Part shown: positions 34,358 through 46,470 of the stretch, piece after piece | Layout of the letters: every line of letters starts with the position of its first letter | Numbering within the stretch: the stretch's first letter is position 1 | Assembly: GCA_040437565.1 (NCBI GenBank) | Contig: JBDOQK010000010.1 | Coordinates: forward strand, 186,001 to 250,000 | DNA: 64,000 nt | Direction: 5' to 3' | From: Albugo candida | Lineage: Eukaryota > Oomycota > Peronosporomycetes > Albuginales | Translations under genes and position numbers: made by a program | The notes under the pieces: model-generated | Databases searched by the model: none | What the model saw: the letters and a program-made list of their open reading frames with translations, nothing else | Told to the model about the DNA's origin: nothing

Positions 34358-37302
34358 ATGGTAGATGTACAAAAACCTGGAGATTTCGAGGACGATTTCG
34401 AGGACCTCGACGTGGACACTCTGTTGGAAGATCAAATCATTCCGTCCTCAGGAAATAAGCTCACTTCTATGTTCAATGCTCAAGTTGAGAGAAAGAAGAG
34501 TAGAACAAGAACGGTATGTATCCGCTCAGTCGAAGAGGAGAACTTACTACAATCGGTTAGAATACAGATAATACTTGGGGAGACAACATTGAAGAAGCGG
34601 GGTTGTCAATAGTCGCTGATTTAGATCATGGCAGCCAAAGGAACTACCTCAGATCCACAGACAAGACAAGAAAAGCACAAAACGAAATTCCGGGCGATCA
34701 GATGGATTTAGATCAGCATCAAATTTTGAGTAGAACATTTAAAGACACAAGCAATGAGGAGATACATTTGACAGACTCGGGACTGAAAGAAGAGAAATTT
34801 GCTGTGAAAGAAAACGACAGCAAATCTTCGTTTGCCGGAACGGATCGTTTCGCATCGGTGGCTTCATTCTTTGACCAGGATGACATTCAAGACGCGAAAA
34901 CGTCAGCGGCTATCAACGAACCTATACTCAGAACCAGTCGCCAAGCAAGACGAGGATACACTTCCGCAATTGCGAAGACCTCAGATGACGAGATATTTAG
35001 CTCTATGAAACAGATAGATTTTGGGAATTCAAAAGGTAAACGATTTGACGACCCATTCAAGAGATCCTCACGGATTCGAGGCGATAGCGTAATCGCTGAA
35101 AAAAAAGATGATGAGCTTCATGCACGCAGTTCCGGCAATGTACGTGATGATACTGAGCATACAAAAACGGAGGCATCTTCTCGATCTCTTCATGGAGCCC
35201 CGTCAGCCCTAGAAAGCTTGTTGTTTGATCTTCCTCCCAGTCCTGGTCAAAAGGAAAAGGAAAAAAATAGCACTGCCTCAGGTGATAAACGGCATATATC
35301 AGATGTTCTGCCGCTAAAACACCTTGACACAAATATACTCGTTGAGAGCACCAATCCTGCTCAAAAAGATGCAAAGTCTAGCACTAACGAGGTATTGAAC
35401 AATGCTGAATCACATACATTTCTTGAAAGAAAAAGAACAATCTCCGGAATTGGAACAGATGGCTTAGAAATGCCCATGACGGAAGCTTTGAAAGAGCTTC
35501 AAGCCTCAATCCCTAATTCGCCACCTCGCATTATTTTGGATCGTCCGGAAGCTCTAGATATCGAGCAGAATGTGCATACTGGTAAGCTAGAAAACTCGTT
35601 AGAAGCCTACAAGATCAAAACGACAACAGATGGAGATTTTCGATGCGTTCTGGAAACCACTACAAATTCAAACATGGCATCTGCGAGTCACACACCTCTA
35701 TCCTCGAAAGATTCACAGAGAAATGAGAAGAACGAAATGAGTGATCCGAATCAGAACGATCTGCTTCCATCGAATCAGCAATTGATTCGAGAAAGTAGTA
35801 CTATCAGCGGACTAAAGGAAGAGTTGGAGGCACTAAAGAAGTCGTTTCTGAATGCTGTGGCAGAAAAGGAAGAATACAAAAACAAGGTGGTGAAGCTAAC
35901 GATGAAGAAAAACTCCATCAAAATCGCAATAACATCTTCAAAGCAACAAATTGAAACTATGCAACAGGATTCAATAAAAATGAAATCAGTGATAGACTTA
36001 CTGCATGATCAGAAGCAATCACTGGAACAAGATCTAAATGCAACAAAATGTCTACTAACTCAAGAAAAGCAAATGCATCATAGCACACAAAATCAATTGA
36101 AATACGCAGAGCAGCAACTGGATGCCAAATCCGTGAACTCGCTACAAGGACTAGAGAGAGTTGGAAAAGAAGTACAGCAAGCTTTGAGCAGCTTTCGAGC
36201 TAATTTTGAGCGCATTGAAAGCGATACACAAACAAAACACCTTGTTGAAGATGAGGCCCGTCTTCGAATGATCACAACTCTGGATGCTTCTTCCCAGAAC
36301 TATTCCAGAAAAATACAGACCGAATGTACTCGACTCAGCACATTATCCAACAAATTGGAAGCACTAATCGGTCATTTTAGCTTGGAACATATGGAGAATA
36401 AAGAGAGGCTACGTCAGGAGCAATCGCGTCTGGACCTGCTAACGGCACACTTCAAAGCGCAAAGCACAATTCTCAATGAAAAGTCTGATGCTAGTGTTCA
36501 AAAGCTCTCAGAGTTTCTTGCTGTCTCCTTGCATGATCATCGATCAGTCGAAGCTCGAGTCCATACACAACAGACCACAATTATGGAACAGGAACGAAAA
36601 TTACAAGACGATCGTTCTGCATTTAATGCATTTCGTGAAGAGCTTCTCAGACAACACGAGCGAGAAAAAAATTTGCTGCAAATTGAAAAATCTTCTCTGG
36701 AGCAAGCCATTCTCCAGCATCGCCACGAGCGACAGACTTTTGAAGAATTGATTGCTTCTCATGAGGCAGAATTTGACCATTTACAATTATGTCGAGAAAG
36801 AATCTCAGGAGAAAAAAATAGACTGGAAGAAAGCTCTGCAAAGATAGCGACTATGGCAACATCTTTGGAGCAATATTCGATTAATGTTATTGCCCGAGAA
36901 GAAGAACTGCTCACACAAAAACAACACACTGAGAAATTGCGTGCTGAATATGAAGTCCGCTCACAGTCTTTAGACAACAAGGAAGATCAGTTGACTCAAA
37001 GGGAACGACGTTTACAAATACAACAAAATAAAGTGCAAACGCTTCAGAAGCAATTACTTGTCGAGAGGAATCAATCCCGAAAGCTTTTCCGCAGGGAAAC
37101 CTCACGACTTGCTCATGCTGATGACAAAGAGAAAAACTGTAACATTTCGGCACTAATCGTGAACGAGCCCACTGCTGATAATCAACCACGAGGATTCAAT
37201 GGTTTGATGGCAAAGAATGCATTCAAAGACACAATTCCTTCTTCTTTACGCAAAGCCATGGAGGAGAACTGGAAGAGGTCACGTTGGAAACAACACACAT
37301 GA
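34358..37302 (+). CDS. FBF1: FBF1-like centriolar distal-appendage coiled-coil protein (965 aa, two exons)
   Basis: FBF1 sits on the distal appendages/transition fibres of the basal body and gates entry into the cilium. Exon 1 (34358-34513) opens MVDVQKPGDFEDDFEDLDVD. A 47-bp intron (GTATGT...GGTTAG) joins RTRT to NTDNTWGDN in exon 2 (34561-37302). The N-terminal half is low-complexity and acidic, with short motifs (ASVASFFDQDD, ALESLLFDLPPSP) placed like those of FBF1. From about residue 500 to 930 it is continuous coiled coil rich in Glu, Gln, Arg and Leu. Length and layout resemble human FBF1 (about 1,130). Long coiled coils mimic each other, so another centrosomal protein is possible; the matches are partly by position and from memory. 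Confidence 0.5.
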
Positions 37303-40195
37303 ATGACTTCATGCATACACTGAGTTTGACTATTGACCCCAAATTGAGTAATGTTGGTAGTCGATCTATGCGGAATACCTTATGGATGCTGACGGTGTCC
37401 TAGAAATGCTTTTTCATGTGATCGCCGACTGCTGAACTGCATAATCAGCGGCGCCGCCAACCGCATCGACAGCGGGGCTTTGCTTGGTTGCCAATCGCCA
37501 TCACCACACTTACTGCCTTATATACACCTGATTTATCCTCCTTACCACGAATGGATATCAGGTGATTCACTAAGCGCTCAGGCACCTCGATCTTGGAGGT
37601 TGGATTCATGCTAGATTCTTGAATGCCAGTAGAAACTTGGACAGAGTATGAATGTATGTTCTTAGTTTTACTTGGAAATTTGCTGCAAACGTGGAATCTT
37701 TTCATTCAAATGGCCCAGTCGATGACCATGAAGTCGAGATTTGTATAAGAGAAGAGCTGAAGCAGCTCGTGATTCGGGATATTGTGCTATACTCCTGTGA
37801 GTGTAGCAAGACTCAAGTTCAGGCGGTAAAAGCTGCTTAAATTATTGGGGAAATTTGTGTCTTGTCTGGAAAGCTCAAACAGAAGCGGCCTACACATTCG
37901 CATACAATATACGTAAAGATTTGAAGATGTCATGTATATCGGTGCTATTTTGTACGATTCGGTAGCCATTCTCTCGATCAAAGAGCTAAAATGCTGCTGA
38001 TGAAGCTCACATTACCGATTTTCAATTTTGAAATCCAACTTGTCTTGCATGAGCTTCTTCCATTTTTCCAAACCGAGCATTCTCGATCAGGTGTGTCGAA
38101 GGCTTTCGCATAGCCAATTCGCCACCTTCGCACCGATTTGTTATTGAAGTCCACTAATCAGCCTACTCGATGAGCCAGAAAACGACCAATTCGTGCTGCA
38201 ATTTCCCAATCGCACGCACTTTGCTGGATCTGACGGATTTCAATCCTTTTTTTCTAGCTAAATTCATCCAAATCATCACGGCCGCTCTGTATAAATACTT
38301 TTTGAATCTCTTAGCAGTTCGTGCGAGTGAATTGGTAGCGGTCTGAACCATAGTCTTTATGCTGTGTGAACGCATTCCCCGTCCAGATTGCACAAAGAAG
38401 TCGAGCTTTTTATGCTAGACTATTGCTATCTCGTGACGGGCCTTCCTAGGCATTAATGAATTTTTTCGACACTTATGCAGGAGCATGTGCCCGGTCTTCA
38501 GTTTCCTCCGCGAAACAATTGCTCCTTATCAACTGATTGAATGCGACAACAGGACGATCTTGGGTCCTCTTCACCTTCATCACTTATTTCTATCTAATGC
38601 GTCGGATACGTCTGAAAGCAAATACTCTCATTTATCGTCCTTTCAACAAATACGTCGATCCTGTCTGATGAATTGAGGCGCATGACGACGCGGTACGCTT
38701 CAATGTTGTATTGGGCTATTTGGTAAATTAAGAGATTTACATTGGTCAAATATGGCTTTCTCTAACTGTACTGAAAGAAACCTGATTTAGTTTGTAATAT
38801 TCATAGAACAAATACTTGCGATAAATAATGGCCGAGATTGCGGAGATTCCGGAAGCTGAACCTGAAAAAGTAGTGGAAGTAAGCGCTAAAGAAGAAGAGC
38901 AAAGCGTAGAAAAGCCTCCAATTTGTGCAACTGGTACATGGGCTGATGCGGAAGATGAGCATCCGGCGGAGGAATCAGCNNNNNNNNNNNNNNNNNNNNN
39001 NNNNNNNNNNNNNNNNNNNNNNNNNNNNNNNNNNNNNNNNNNNNNNNNNNNNNNNNNNNNNNNNNNNNNNNNNNNNNNNGGCCCAGTCGATGACCATGAA
39101 GTCGAGATTTGTATAAGAGAAGAGCTGAAGCAGCTCGTGATTCGGGATATTGTGCTATACTCCTGTGAGTGTAGCAAGACTCAAGTTCAGGCGGTAAAAG
39201 CTGCTTAAATTATTGGGGAAATTTGTGTCTTGTCTGGAAAGCTCAAACAGAAGCGGCCTACACATTCGCATACAATATACGTAAAGATTTGAAGATGTCA
39301 TGTATATCGGTGCTATTTTGTACGATTCGGTAGCCATTCTCTCGATCAAAGAGCTAAAATGCTGCTGATGAAGCTCACATTACCGATTTTCAATTTTGAA
39401 ATCCAACTTGTCTTGCATGAGCTTCTTCCATTTTTCCAAACCGAGCATTCTCGATCAGGTGTGTCGAAGGCTTTCGCATAGCCAATTCGCCACCTTCGCA
39501 CCGATTTGTTATTGAAGTCCACTAATCAGCCTACTCGATGAGCCAGAAAACGACCAATTCGTGCTGCAATTTCCCAATCGCACGCACTTTGCTGGATCTG
39601 ACGGATTTCAATCCTTTTTTTCTAGCTAAATTCATCCAAATCATCACGGCCGCTCTGTATAAATACTTTTTGAATCTCTTAGCAGTTCGTGCGAGTGAAT
39701 TGGTAGCGGTCTGAACCATAGTCTTTATGCTGTGTGAACGCATTCCCCGTCCAGATTGCACAAAGAAGTCGAGCTTTTTATGCTAGACTATTGCTATCTC
39801 GTGACGGGCCTTCCTAGGCATTAATGAATTTTTTCGACACTTATGCAGGAGCATGTGCCCGGTCTTCAGTTTCCTCCGCGAAACAATTGCTCCTTATCAA
39901 CTGATTGAATGCGACAACAGGACGATCTTGGGTCCTCTTCACCTTCATCACTTATTTCTATCTAATGCGTCGGATACGTCTGAAAGCAAATACTCTCATT
40001 TATCGTCCTTTCAACAAATACGTCGATCCTGTCTGATGAATTGAGGCGCATGACGACGCGGTACGCTTCAATGTTGTATTGGGCTATTTGGTAAATTAAG
40101 AGATTTACATTGGTCAAATATGGCTTTCTCTAACTGTACTGAAAGAAACCTGATTTAGTTTGTAATATTCATAGAACAAATACTTGCGATAAATA
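37303..40195. other. Intergenic stretch, about 1.5 kb once the duplicate is collapsed
   Basis: No gene I can support. Small frames at 37445-37705 (minus), 38163-38393 (minus) and 38485-38676 (plus) are codon-like in places but lack motifs or splice partners. Each within 37712-38979 occurs again 1368 bases later because of the unmerged overlap. Confidence 0.5.
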
Positions 40196-40347
40196 ATGGC
40201 CGAGATTGCGGAGATTCCGGAAGCTGAACCTGAAAAAGTAGTGGAAGTAAGCGCTAAAGAAGAAGAGCAAAGCGTAGAAAAGCCTCCAATTTGTGCAACT
40301 GGTACATGGGCTGATGCGGAAGATGAGCATCCGGCGGAGGAATCAGC
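37712..40347. repeat. 100-N gap (38980-39079) between identical 1268-bp copies
   Basis: Bases 37712-38979 recur exactly at 39080-40347. The left copy therefore carries an extra, cut-off 5' end of the DBP5 gene (38828-38979). This is the longest exact overlap in the window. Confidence 0.93.
38828..38979 (+). pseudogene. Artefactual partial copy of DBP5 exon 1
   Basis: Identical to 40196-40347, the first 152 bases of DBP5, and cut by the N run. It is part of the assembly duplicate, not a second gene. Confidence 0.9.
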
Positions 40348-41803
40348 TCCAGATCTCGAATGTGCTGCTGTTGATGACATAGTACAAAGCATGGAGCAAA
40401 TTTTGGCACTTGGACAAGGCTTAGACGACCAAGATTACAAAGCGGAGCTCAATGTCTTACAAAACGATCCAGAATCAAATTTGTATTCCGCTGTTACGTT
40501 TGAAGAGCTCAATCTGTAATGTCAAACTATTAATCGAGGAACTGATGTCTCACTTTTCGTGTGTATGCTATCTGGTACGATGTTGCTTCTTGAAGACCTG
40601 AGATGCTTTTAAAAGGAGTGTATGGCATGAAATTTACCAAACCCTCAAAAATTCAGTCCGTCGCGTTACCTCTCATTCTTAGCGAGTACGATGTATATGT
40701 CACAATCCATGAATGTACATCACAATCTCTTCACATATTGTAGTCCACCAGAAAATCTCATAGGTCAAGCACAAAGTGGAAGTGGAAAGACTGCAACATT
40801 CGCATTGGGTATGCTATATCGTGTGGATCCAGACATCCATTCACCCCAGGCGCTCTGTATCGGTCCGACACGAGAGCTTGTTCGACAAATTAATGCTGTT
40901 GTCAAAGCAATGGGTCAATTCAGTAATGTGGAAACATTCCTTGCTGTTCCAGGTGTCGAAGTAGAACGTGGAAGTCGTATCAAGGCGCCTATAGTTATTG
41001 GTACACCGGGTCGAGTGGAGAATCTGATCAAGCGCAAGTTTTTAGACACCCAAAATCTCAAAATCCTAGTACTTGATGAAGCGGATGTCATGGTCGCAGA
41101 AGATGGACAACGAGAGCGCTCGGTGGCCATCAAGAAGATGATCAAAAATCGAAATTGTCAGTTTCTATTGTTTTCGGCAACATATGCCGATGATGTGCGA
41201 GAATTCGCTATGAAAATGGTCCCAAAGCACAACATCATTACAGTGAAGAAAGAAAAACTGACTTTGGACGGAATCAAGCAATTTTGGATCGATTGTGCTT
41301 CTAGAGAGACGAAATACAAAGTTGTCTCAGATCTGTTTGCAATCACAACCATTGGCAAGTGCGTGATTTTTGTTCAATCACGGGAGAACGCAAAGGAGTT
41401 GAAACAACGGATGCGAGATGAAGGACACTCGGTTGGTATTTTGCACGGGGCGGATATGGCCAAGGAAGTACGCGATCAAATGATTGATGAGTTTCGTTTG
41501 GGAACCACAAATGTTCTTATCACAACCAATGTATTGGCTCGCGGGATAGACATAGCGGGGGTATCGCTTGTTGTGAATTTTGACATTCCACTTACGAGAG
41601 ATCGCAAACCAGATCCTGAGACTTATTTGCATCGTATTGGACGCACAGGACGTTTTGGTCGGAAAGGCTGCGCTATCAATCTTGTTCATGATGAACAGAG
41701 CAAACTCGCTTTGGCTAGCATCGAAGCGCATTACGGCCGACCCATTGCACAAGCTCCCGCAGATGACATAGAGGAGCTCGAGAAGTTGCTCTCATGGACG
41801 TAA
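40196..41803 (+). CDS. DBP5: DEAD-box RNA helicase DBP5/DDX19, mRNA export (489 aa, three exons)
   Basis: DBP5 remodels mRNPs at the cytoplasmic face of the nuclear pore. Exons 40196-40515, 40596-40685 and 40744-41803 join across introns of 80 and 58 bp. Joins are FEELN|LPEMLLKG and ALPLILS|DPPENLIGQ, exactly the Q-motif region of the family (MKFTKPSKIQ). An acidic N-terminal extension of about 95 residues is followed by the helicase core. Motifs seen are Walker A AQSGSGKT, PTRELV, TPGRV, DEAD in VLDEADVM, SAT, TTNVLARGID and HRIGRTGRFG. The length fits yeast Dbp5 (482 aa). The PDPETYLHRIGRTGRFGRKG stretch is typical of DBP5 rather than eIF4A. It is expected to be activated by Gle1 and inositol hexakisphosphate. 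Confidence 0.92.
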
Positions 41804-41812
41804 GTGCGTGCT

Positions 41813-42235
41813 TTACGTAGAAAGTATGAACTTTGCGGAATAAATAGTGCGGAAGATAAATAACCGGTATTTACCGTCTTTGATCTCGAAGTACTGGGTA
41901 GGAAGCTCTGTCTATGATAGCCGAGAAGCGCACCGGAGATGAAGGCATGTGAAAAGAGTGGTGGTATTGGGCTTAATTGGATACTGGTAATGTAGTGTCA
42001 TGTAATGAAGGATTGGCCGCTTGGATCAGCTGATAAGCTAATGATATTTTCTTCACATTCAAAAAAGCAACTGAGAAACACCTGGAGAAAAATCATATGT
42101 GAAAATATCCGAATGAAACTCTCGGTACAAAGTAGCAATCATCGTTGTGCGCAAAATAGCAATTTATTGCCAACTCGCATTACTGACACGCAAATTTCCT
42201 CGTAAGATCTGATTTTCGACATCTTCTGATTTCAT
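41813..42235 (-). CDS. Candidate 70-aa protein, three exons
   Basis: The last exon (41911-41813) reads TELPTQYFEIKDGKYRLFIF and runs to TAA. The middle exon (42050-41985) reads KISLAYQLIQAANPSLHDTT and joins in phase across a 73-bp intron (GTATCC...CATAG). A first exon MKSEDVENQILRGNLR (42235-42188) would join across 137 bp, longer than usual here, and is uncertain. I do not recognise the product. It would be convergent with DBP5, stops 9 bp apart. The codon-like character of the last exon is the best evidence. Confidence 0.28.
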
Positions 42236-42529
42236 TATTTCATTGTACGACTTCATTCGGTCAGTACTGGTGACACGATTTCTGGAGTTGGAGAATTCTA
42301 TTACTGATCTGAAATAGAGCTACTTCTCCCTGTTAAGACCCACTTGTGTATATAGCTGCTGGAAGCCATAAGATGGTCCAAAGCGCAATTACAGAAAGGT
42401 TGCCGGAACATCCAGATCAAGTTGAGTAATTATTCGACACAACCAAGCTGAGCCCTGTATAAACCATCCTGTGCTTGTGAAAGCTTTTTGTGTGACTGCC
42501 ATTGTCAAATTCCAAGACCTCTCAGCGTG

Positions 42530-45394
42530 TTAAATTGACGTCCGGTCTTTCATGCTGCCCGTATCGTCCGAATCAAACTTATTACCAGAATGAGCAGCCA
42601 ATTTTGCAGCCAATGCGCCGTTGATCTCTCTTAGTACTTCCATTTGCTCCCGTTGTGTATGCAGCGCGTCCGTCAGCTCGTTCACAACTCGTTGAAGAGA
42701 CTGATTCTGCTCCAGAAGTGAGTTTTTCCGCTTCTTCTTGGACTTCATCGAAGATGTACCCTTTGCGCCCAAAAATAGAGTCTCCAGTCCAAACACGCCG
42801 CTTGGTTTATCATGATCACTGGAATCAATGGAAACATTCGACACAATGGAGCGGGATGATAAAGTCTCTGGGTGCACTCTGACCCTCTGACCGTTATGCG
42901 TTTCTGGTTCTTCAAATTGGTCCAATTTGGACAATTTGATTCTCGATTTGTTCGCTGTATCCTCGTCCTGAAGACACTTCTCTTCCAGGCTCTTTTGCGT
43001 CTTTTCATAAAGCCTTCGCAGTCGATCAAGTTCCTGACTCTGTGACTTGCATTTAGATACCAGCCTATTTTTATCTGTCTGGAGCTCAATGACGGACGAT
43101 TCTAAGGCTTCAATTCGATTCCGCTTTGTTTGTATCGTTCGTTGAGACTCGTACAGCTCATTTTTCCATTTTTCTTCGCTTGCAAATGTATACAGTGAGT
43201 TTGAGTCATTAAATGTATGGAGTTTTTGTATGTCTGATTGGAGACGAGAAACCTTTTCTTCCAAGTGGAAAGTTTTGATCTTCAATTCGGATGCATTCTC
43301 GCCAAGGACTTTATTCTGATGAGTCACATGGTCCAGCTTGGTCTCCAGTTGATAAATTCGTAATTGTCGACCTTCAATGCGTTGGTCCTTCACGTCGAGT
43401 AATGCTTTGCATGTATCGCTCTCGTCCTCAGTGATTTTGAGTTTGATCGATAATGACATGAGCTTTCCCTGCAGAATTTCATTCTCACGTTTCAGCGAGT
43501 ACGTGTGATCCTGTTCGTAGCTCGTTTTGGACGCAGAAGAACTCCGAATTGAGTCTTTTGAGCAAGAAAGGCTCTGAGTGTTCTCGGAAACCGATGTGCA
43601 ATTCTCAGGCTGGGGGTCTGTGAGCCCAAATATTTTGGCAAGGTTAAGATCCTCTCCATCGCTGGAATTCATTTCATCAATTCGTTCCCGCACATGCTCA
43701 ATTTGACGAGAAGAGTCATCGCCATCACTTGAGAGAGATTCTTCTGTGGAATGAGCACTGGATGCCGGGTCCATGTACAGACTCCACTCGTCATGTCGTG
43801 CTTTTTCTTCTTCTTCCAGAGTCAATTTTTTTTGCCGAATCCTCCGGATCAAAGCTGTAATAATATCGCGATGTTCGGGATTTGGAGCCACAAGAAAGAA
43901 ACAAGACACGGACTCGAGAGACTTGAGATTTGGTCGCGACATATCACAAACATCACCATTTTTATTCCCGAGGAAAGTTCCCAGTTCCTTGACCTTCAAA
44001 ATAAATCGCACCGAATCCACTGGGTCCAGAAGCACCTGAAGATGGCAATGATACGAACAGCTCGCAACCAAGCCTGCGTCATTGTTTTGATCTGATATTT
44101 TCAGTAGTTGAACACCTTGCTCCTTATCGATTTTGATCTGAAAATGGTCGGAATCACAGCTTGCAAGTGTAGCAGAGAAGGAGCCAGCATCAGCGTCGAA
44201 CAAATCCTGGACGATATTTTCGATATACGGGCTCATTTCAAAGCGATACGACGCCTCAATGATCCTTACAAGCTCTGGATACTGTCTGGAAGTTACACGA
44301 CACGCAATAAGACACCCAACATCATCAAGAGTCGAATTGTACGCTACGTCGTGAACACCTTTGATCACACTGAGCTCTTTTGTTTCGGTTTTCCGATACC
44401 ATTTCAAATGAAATACCTCAGTGAGATCGCTTTTTTTCCAGTATTTCATGCTTTCGGGTTGATCCTTTATCCGATCCCAAGCGACAGAAACAAATAACGG
44501 CGTTGTGTGATACAATTTTGGCTCCAGACACAAATCGCCGGGATTCTCAATGAGATCAGTTGACACCTTTTGGTGCATCTCAATATGAGCCAGTATGACC
44601 GTAAGACTCTCACGGTCCTTTTCAGAGCTCAAGTTGGGTCGTCCCATCCGCTTGAGGAATGTCTTGACATTATTTGTTTGGAACTTTTTCTTCAAATTCT
44701 GTCGCCGAGTCTTTTTATCTAGACGCGATGCTGATCTAGAAGGATCTGAGAGGCAAGTAGTCGATCCGCTCACAACATTCCGTAGTCCGTCCATTACTAC
44801 ATCGTTCTTCGTACTCCAATCTATCATTTGACCGAAATTCACACCCCAAGATTTATGAGAATCCTCCTGTTTTATACTGGTAGAGCGCTCGGAATTCCCG
44901 GACACTAGTATCGTTACTTTTCTGTGAAATGTAACTACGAGCGGGAATGTCGCTGCTCGAATAAGCTCAATAATCTCAGTGAAGGGCATCGCGGTCAGTA
45001 TACACTCGTTCAAAGCGTAAATCTCGTCATCAATAGAAATCTCTCCGCATGCTTGTGCTTTTGAAAGGCTTCCGTCAGGCATCTTTCTAAACGACTTGAC
45101 GTAGGCTCCTGTTCCATCGTGTCTCGAGTATAAGTCCATGTAGAGGGGTCCAGACTCCGAGAATTGGACGCGAATGACTCTGTAATCGGATTCTTTGTCG
45201 ATTCTGTCCACCGAATTCTTACTTTTCAGTTGTTTTTCACATTCCTCTTCCTCCTGAATGTCCAATGATCTTTGCATAATTTCTTCATTGGAAGCTTCGG
45301 AATCAGAAGCCATCGTATTGGTATCTGTTATAGCATTTGATTCCGCGTCCATAAGTTCAGATTGCTTATTAACAGTGTTAGTGTGATACTTCAC
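42530..45394 (-). CDS. PDZ-domain coiled-coil protein, single exon (954 aa)
   Basis: No close family name. An acidic N-terminus is followed by a PDZ-like domain at about residues 70-165 (VQFSESGPLYMDLYS, AYVKSFRKMPDGS, a GEISIDDEIYALN loop). The middle section (about 270-520) contains stretches like WYRKTETKELS and STLDDVGCLIACRV, reminiscent of the Ig-like A9 repeats of AIR9-type microtubule proteins. Residues about 650-950 are coiled coil with many Glu, Lys and Leu. A scaffold linking membrane or cytoskeletal partners is a reasonable inference. It is divergent from the five-exon gene at 45517, with 122 bp between starts. Confidence 0.7.
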   Translation of the reverse strand: MKYHTNTVNKQSELMDAESNAITDTNTMASDSEASNEEIMQRSLDIQEEEECEKQLKSKNSVDRIDKESDYRVIRVQFSESGPLYMDLYSRHDGTGAYVKSFRKMPDGSLSKAQACGEISIDDEIYALNECILTAMPFTEIIELIRAATFPLVVTFHRKVTILVSGNSERSTSIKQEDSHKSWGVNFGQMIDWSTKNDVVMDGLRNVVSGSTTCLSDPSRSASRLDKKTRRQNLKKKFQTNNVKTFLKRMGRPNLSSEKDRESLTVILAHIEMHQKVSTDLIENPGDLCLEPKLYHTTPLFVSVAWDRIKDQPESMKYWKKSDLTEVFHLKWYRKTETKELSVIKGVHDVAYNSTLDDVGCLIACRVTSRQYPELVRIIEASYRFEMSPYIENIVQDLFDADAGSFSATLASCDSDHFQIKIDKEQGVQLLKISDQNNDAGLVASCSYHCHLQVLLDPVDSVRFILKVKELGTFLGNKNGDVCDMSRPNLKSLESVSCFFLVAPNPEHRDIITALIRRIRQKKLTLEEEEKARHDEWSLYMDPASSAHSTEESLSSDGDDSSRQIEHVRERIDEMNSSDGEDLNLAKIFGLTDPQPENCTSVSENTQSLSCSKDSIRSSSASKTSYEQDHTYSLKRENEILQGKLMSLSIKLKITEDESDTCKALLDVKDQRIEGRQLRIYQLETKLDHVTHQNKVLGENASELKIKTFHLEEKVSRLQSDIQKLHTFNDSNSLYTFASEEKWKNELYESQRTIQTKRNRIEALESSVIELQTDKNRLVSKCKSQSQELDRLRRLYEKTQKSLEEKCLQDEDTANKSRIKLSKLDQFEEPETHNGQRVRVHPETLSSRSIVSNVSIDSSDHDKPSGVFGLETLFLGAKGTSSMKSKKKRKNSLLEQNQSLQRVVNELTDALHTQREQMEVLREINGALAAKLAAHSGNKFDSDDTGSMKDRTSI

Positions 45395-45516
45395 ACCGAT
45401 TGTAGCTCAAAGAGCGAGAATCTCGACTTTTATTGTGTCGCGATTCCGTTACGGAGAATCAGATGAATACATAGAAATACAACCAATCACAAGGGCGAAA
45501 CGCATTCATCGAGCCA

Positions 45517-46470
45517 ATGGGATCGGAGCCCTCTGTGCGGCTTTTCGCCGATTGCTCCATCGATTATTTGACCGATCGTATCCTCATGCAACAGATTGAA
45601 TTGATAACAGCGGTAAATAGTTGCCTCTGCTAGTTGGAAGTTTAGAGAGCGTAGAAGCCATCTCATGCCTGCGTATGAACGGAGATGCAATGAAAAGTGC
45701 AACTGGTGAGTGCGGCCGACTTGTAGCAGCTTTACTTTCTCTGATTCGGGCATTTTACGAGTGTATTTATTGTCAGTCAAATAATCCTTACACGCTATAA
45801 AGACTGCGATATCGGGTAGTTCTATCTATTAGTCGATTATTCGGCGGACAGCATAGTGCATATTGATGTGATTATTTATTCGCACCAATTGATTCGCTTT
45901 CAGGGCAACTATGCCAAGTATTGTGCTTTGTTCCAAGAGTCCAAGAAGCCGACAAAGGTATCGATAATTATCACACAATACATCAAATGAGCCTTTCTTA
46001 TGCTCTATTTGCATACCTCTACCTGTGCTATCTATCTATATCTGACATTTATGACTGATCCATTTACAGAAAGTCGTACTATTCATTCTTAGTATCCCTT
46101 CAAGGATGCACGTACTTTGCATGCTATAAGATCAATGAGCAGTACCTGGATACCGACAAGTATCATGTGATTGACTCGTCTGGCAAATCTCAAAGGTTAC
46201 ATGCCTCGATCGCAAACGATTCTGTAATTAAATTTGTACTCATGCAGCAGGTAAATGTCTCGTCTACCGGAATGACTCCGACTTTCCTTCTTTTTTTCTG
46301 CTTTTCTGCAAATTCTTCCATGAAATTATCAAAATTCATGCAAGTGTTCAGATACGAAAAAGTTTGATTTTTCATTGCACTTTGAAGGTTTCTTGGAAAG
46401 CTTTCTATTGAAACAAAAGACAACAGAGGTATGGTACAAGTCTTTAGCACTCGTTCGAATGCACGATTAG
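45517..46470 (+). CDS. Unrecognised 215-aa protein, five exons
   Basis: Exons 45517-45612, 45648-45771, 45833-45957, 46074-46250 and 46345-46470 form one frame of 216 codons across introns of 35, 61, 116 and 94 bp, all GT...AG. It starts MGSEPSVRLFADCSIDYLTD and ends TEVWYKSLALVRMHD. The first half is helical (MKSATGECGRLVAALLSLIR). The second half alternates short beta-like stretches and ends in a helix with a central Trp, which loosely suggests a PH-like fold; I would not claim that. The 3' end overlaps the start of the FYVE gene by 40 bases in another frame, so either the last exon or the FYVE start needs testing. The first intron (35 bp) is short for this genome. Confidence 0.45.

Noticed and set aside
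35057-35374. Open frames opposite the FBF1-like, PDZ, calpain-like and GDH genes
   Set aside because: Shadow frames of long coding exons; they have no motif or splice context of their own.
37445-37705. Minus-strand frame with a KH-like run (KIEVPERLVNHLISIRGK)
   Set aside because: No GxxG loop in the right place, no second half of a KH domain, and no splice partner.
38163-38393. Arg/Lys-rich minus-strand frame, present twice (again at 39531-39761)
   Set aside because: The second copy is only the unmerged assembly overlap. The frame has no motif and the opposite strand is equally open.
38828-38979. Second DBP5 gene start, apparent tandem gene duplication
   Set aside because: Identical to 40196-40347 and cut exactly at the N run, as are the other overlaps.
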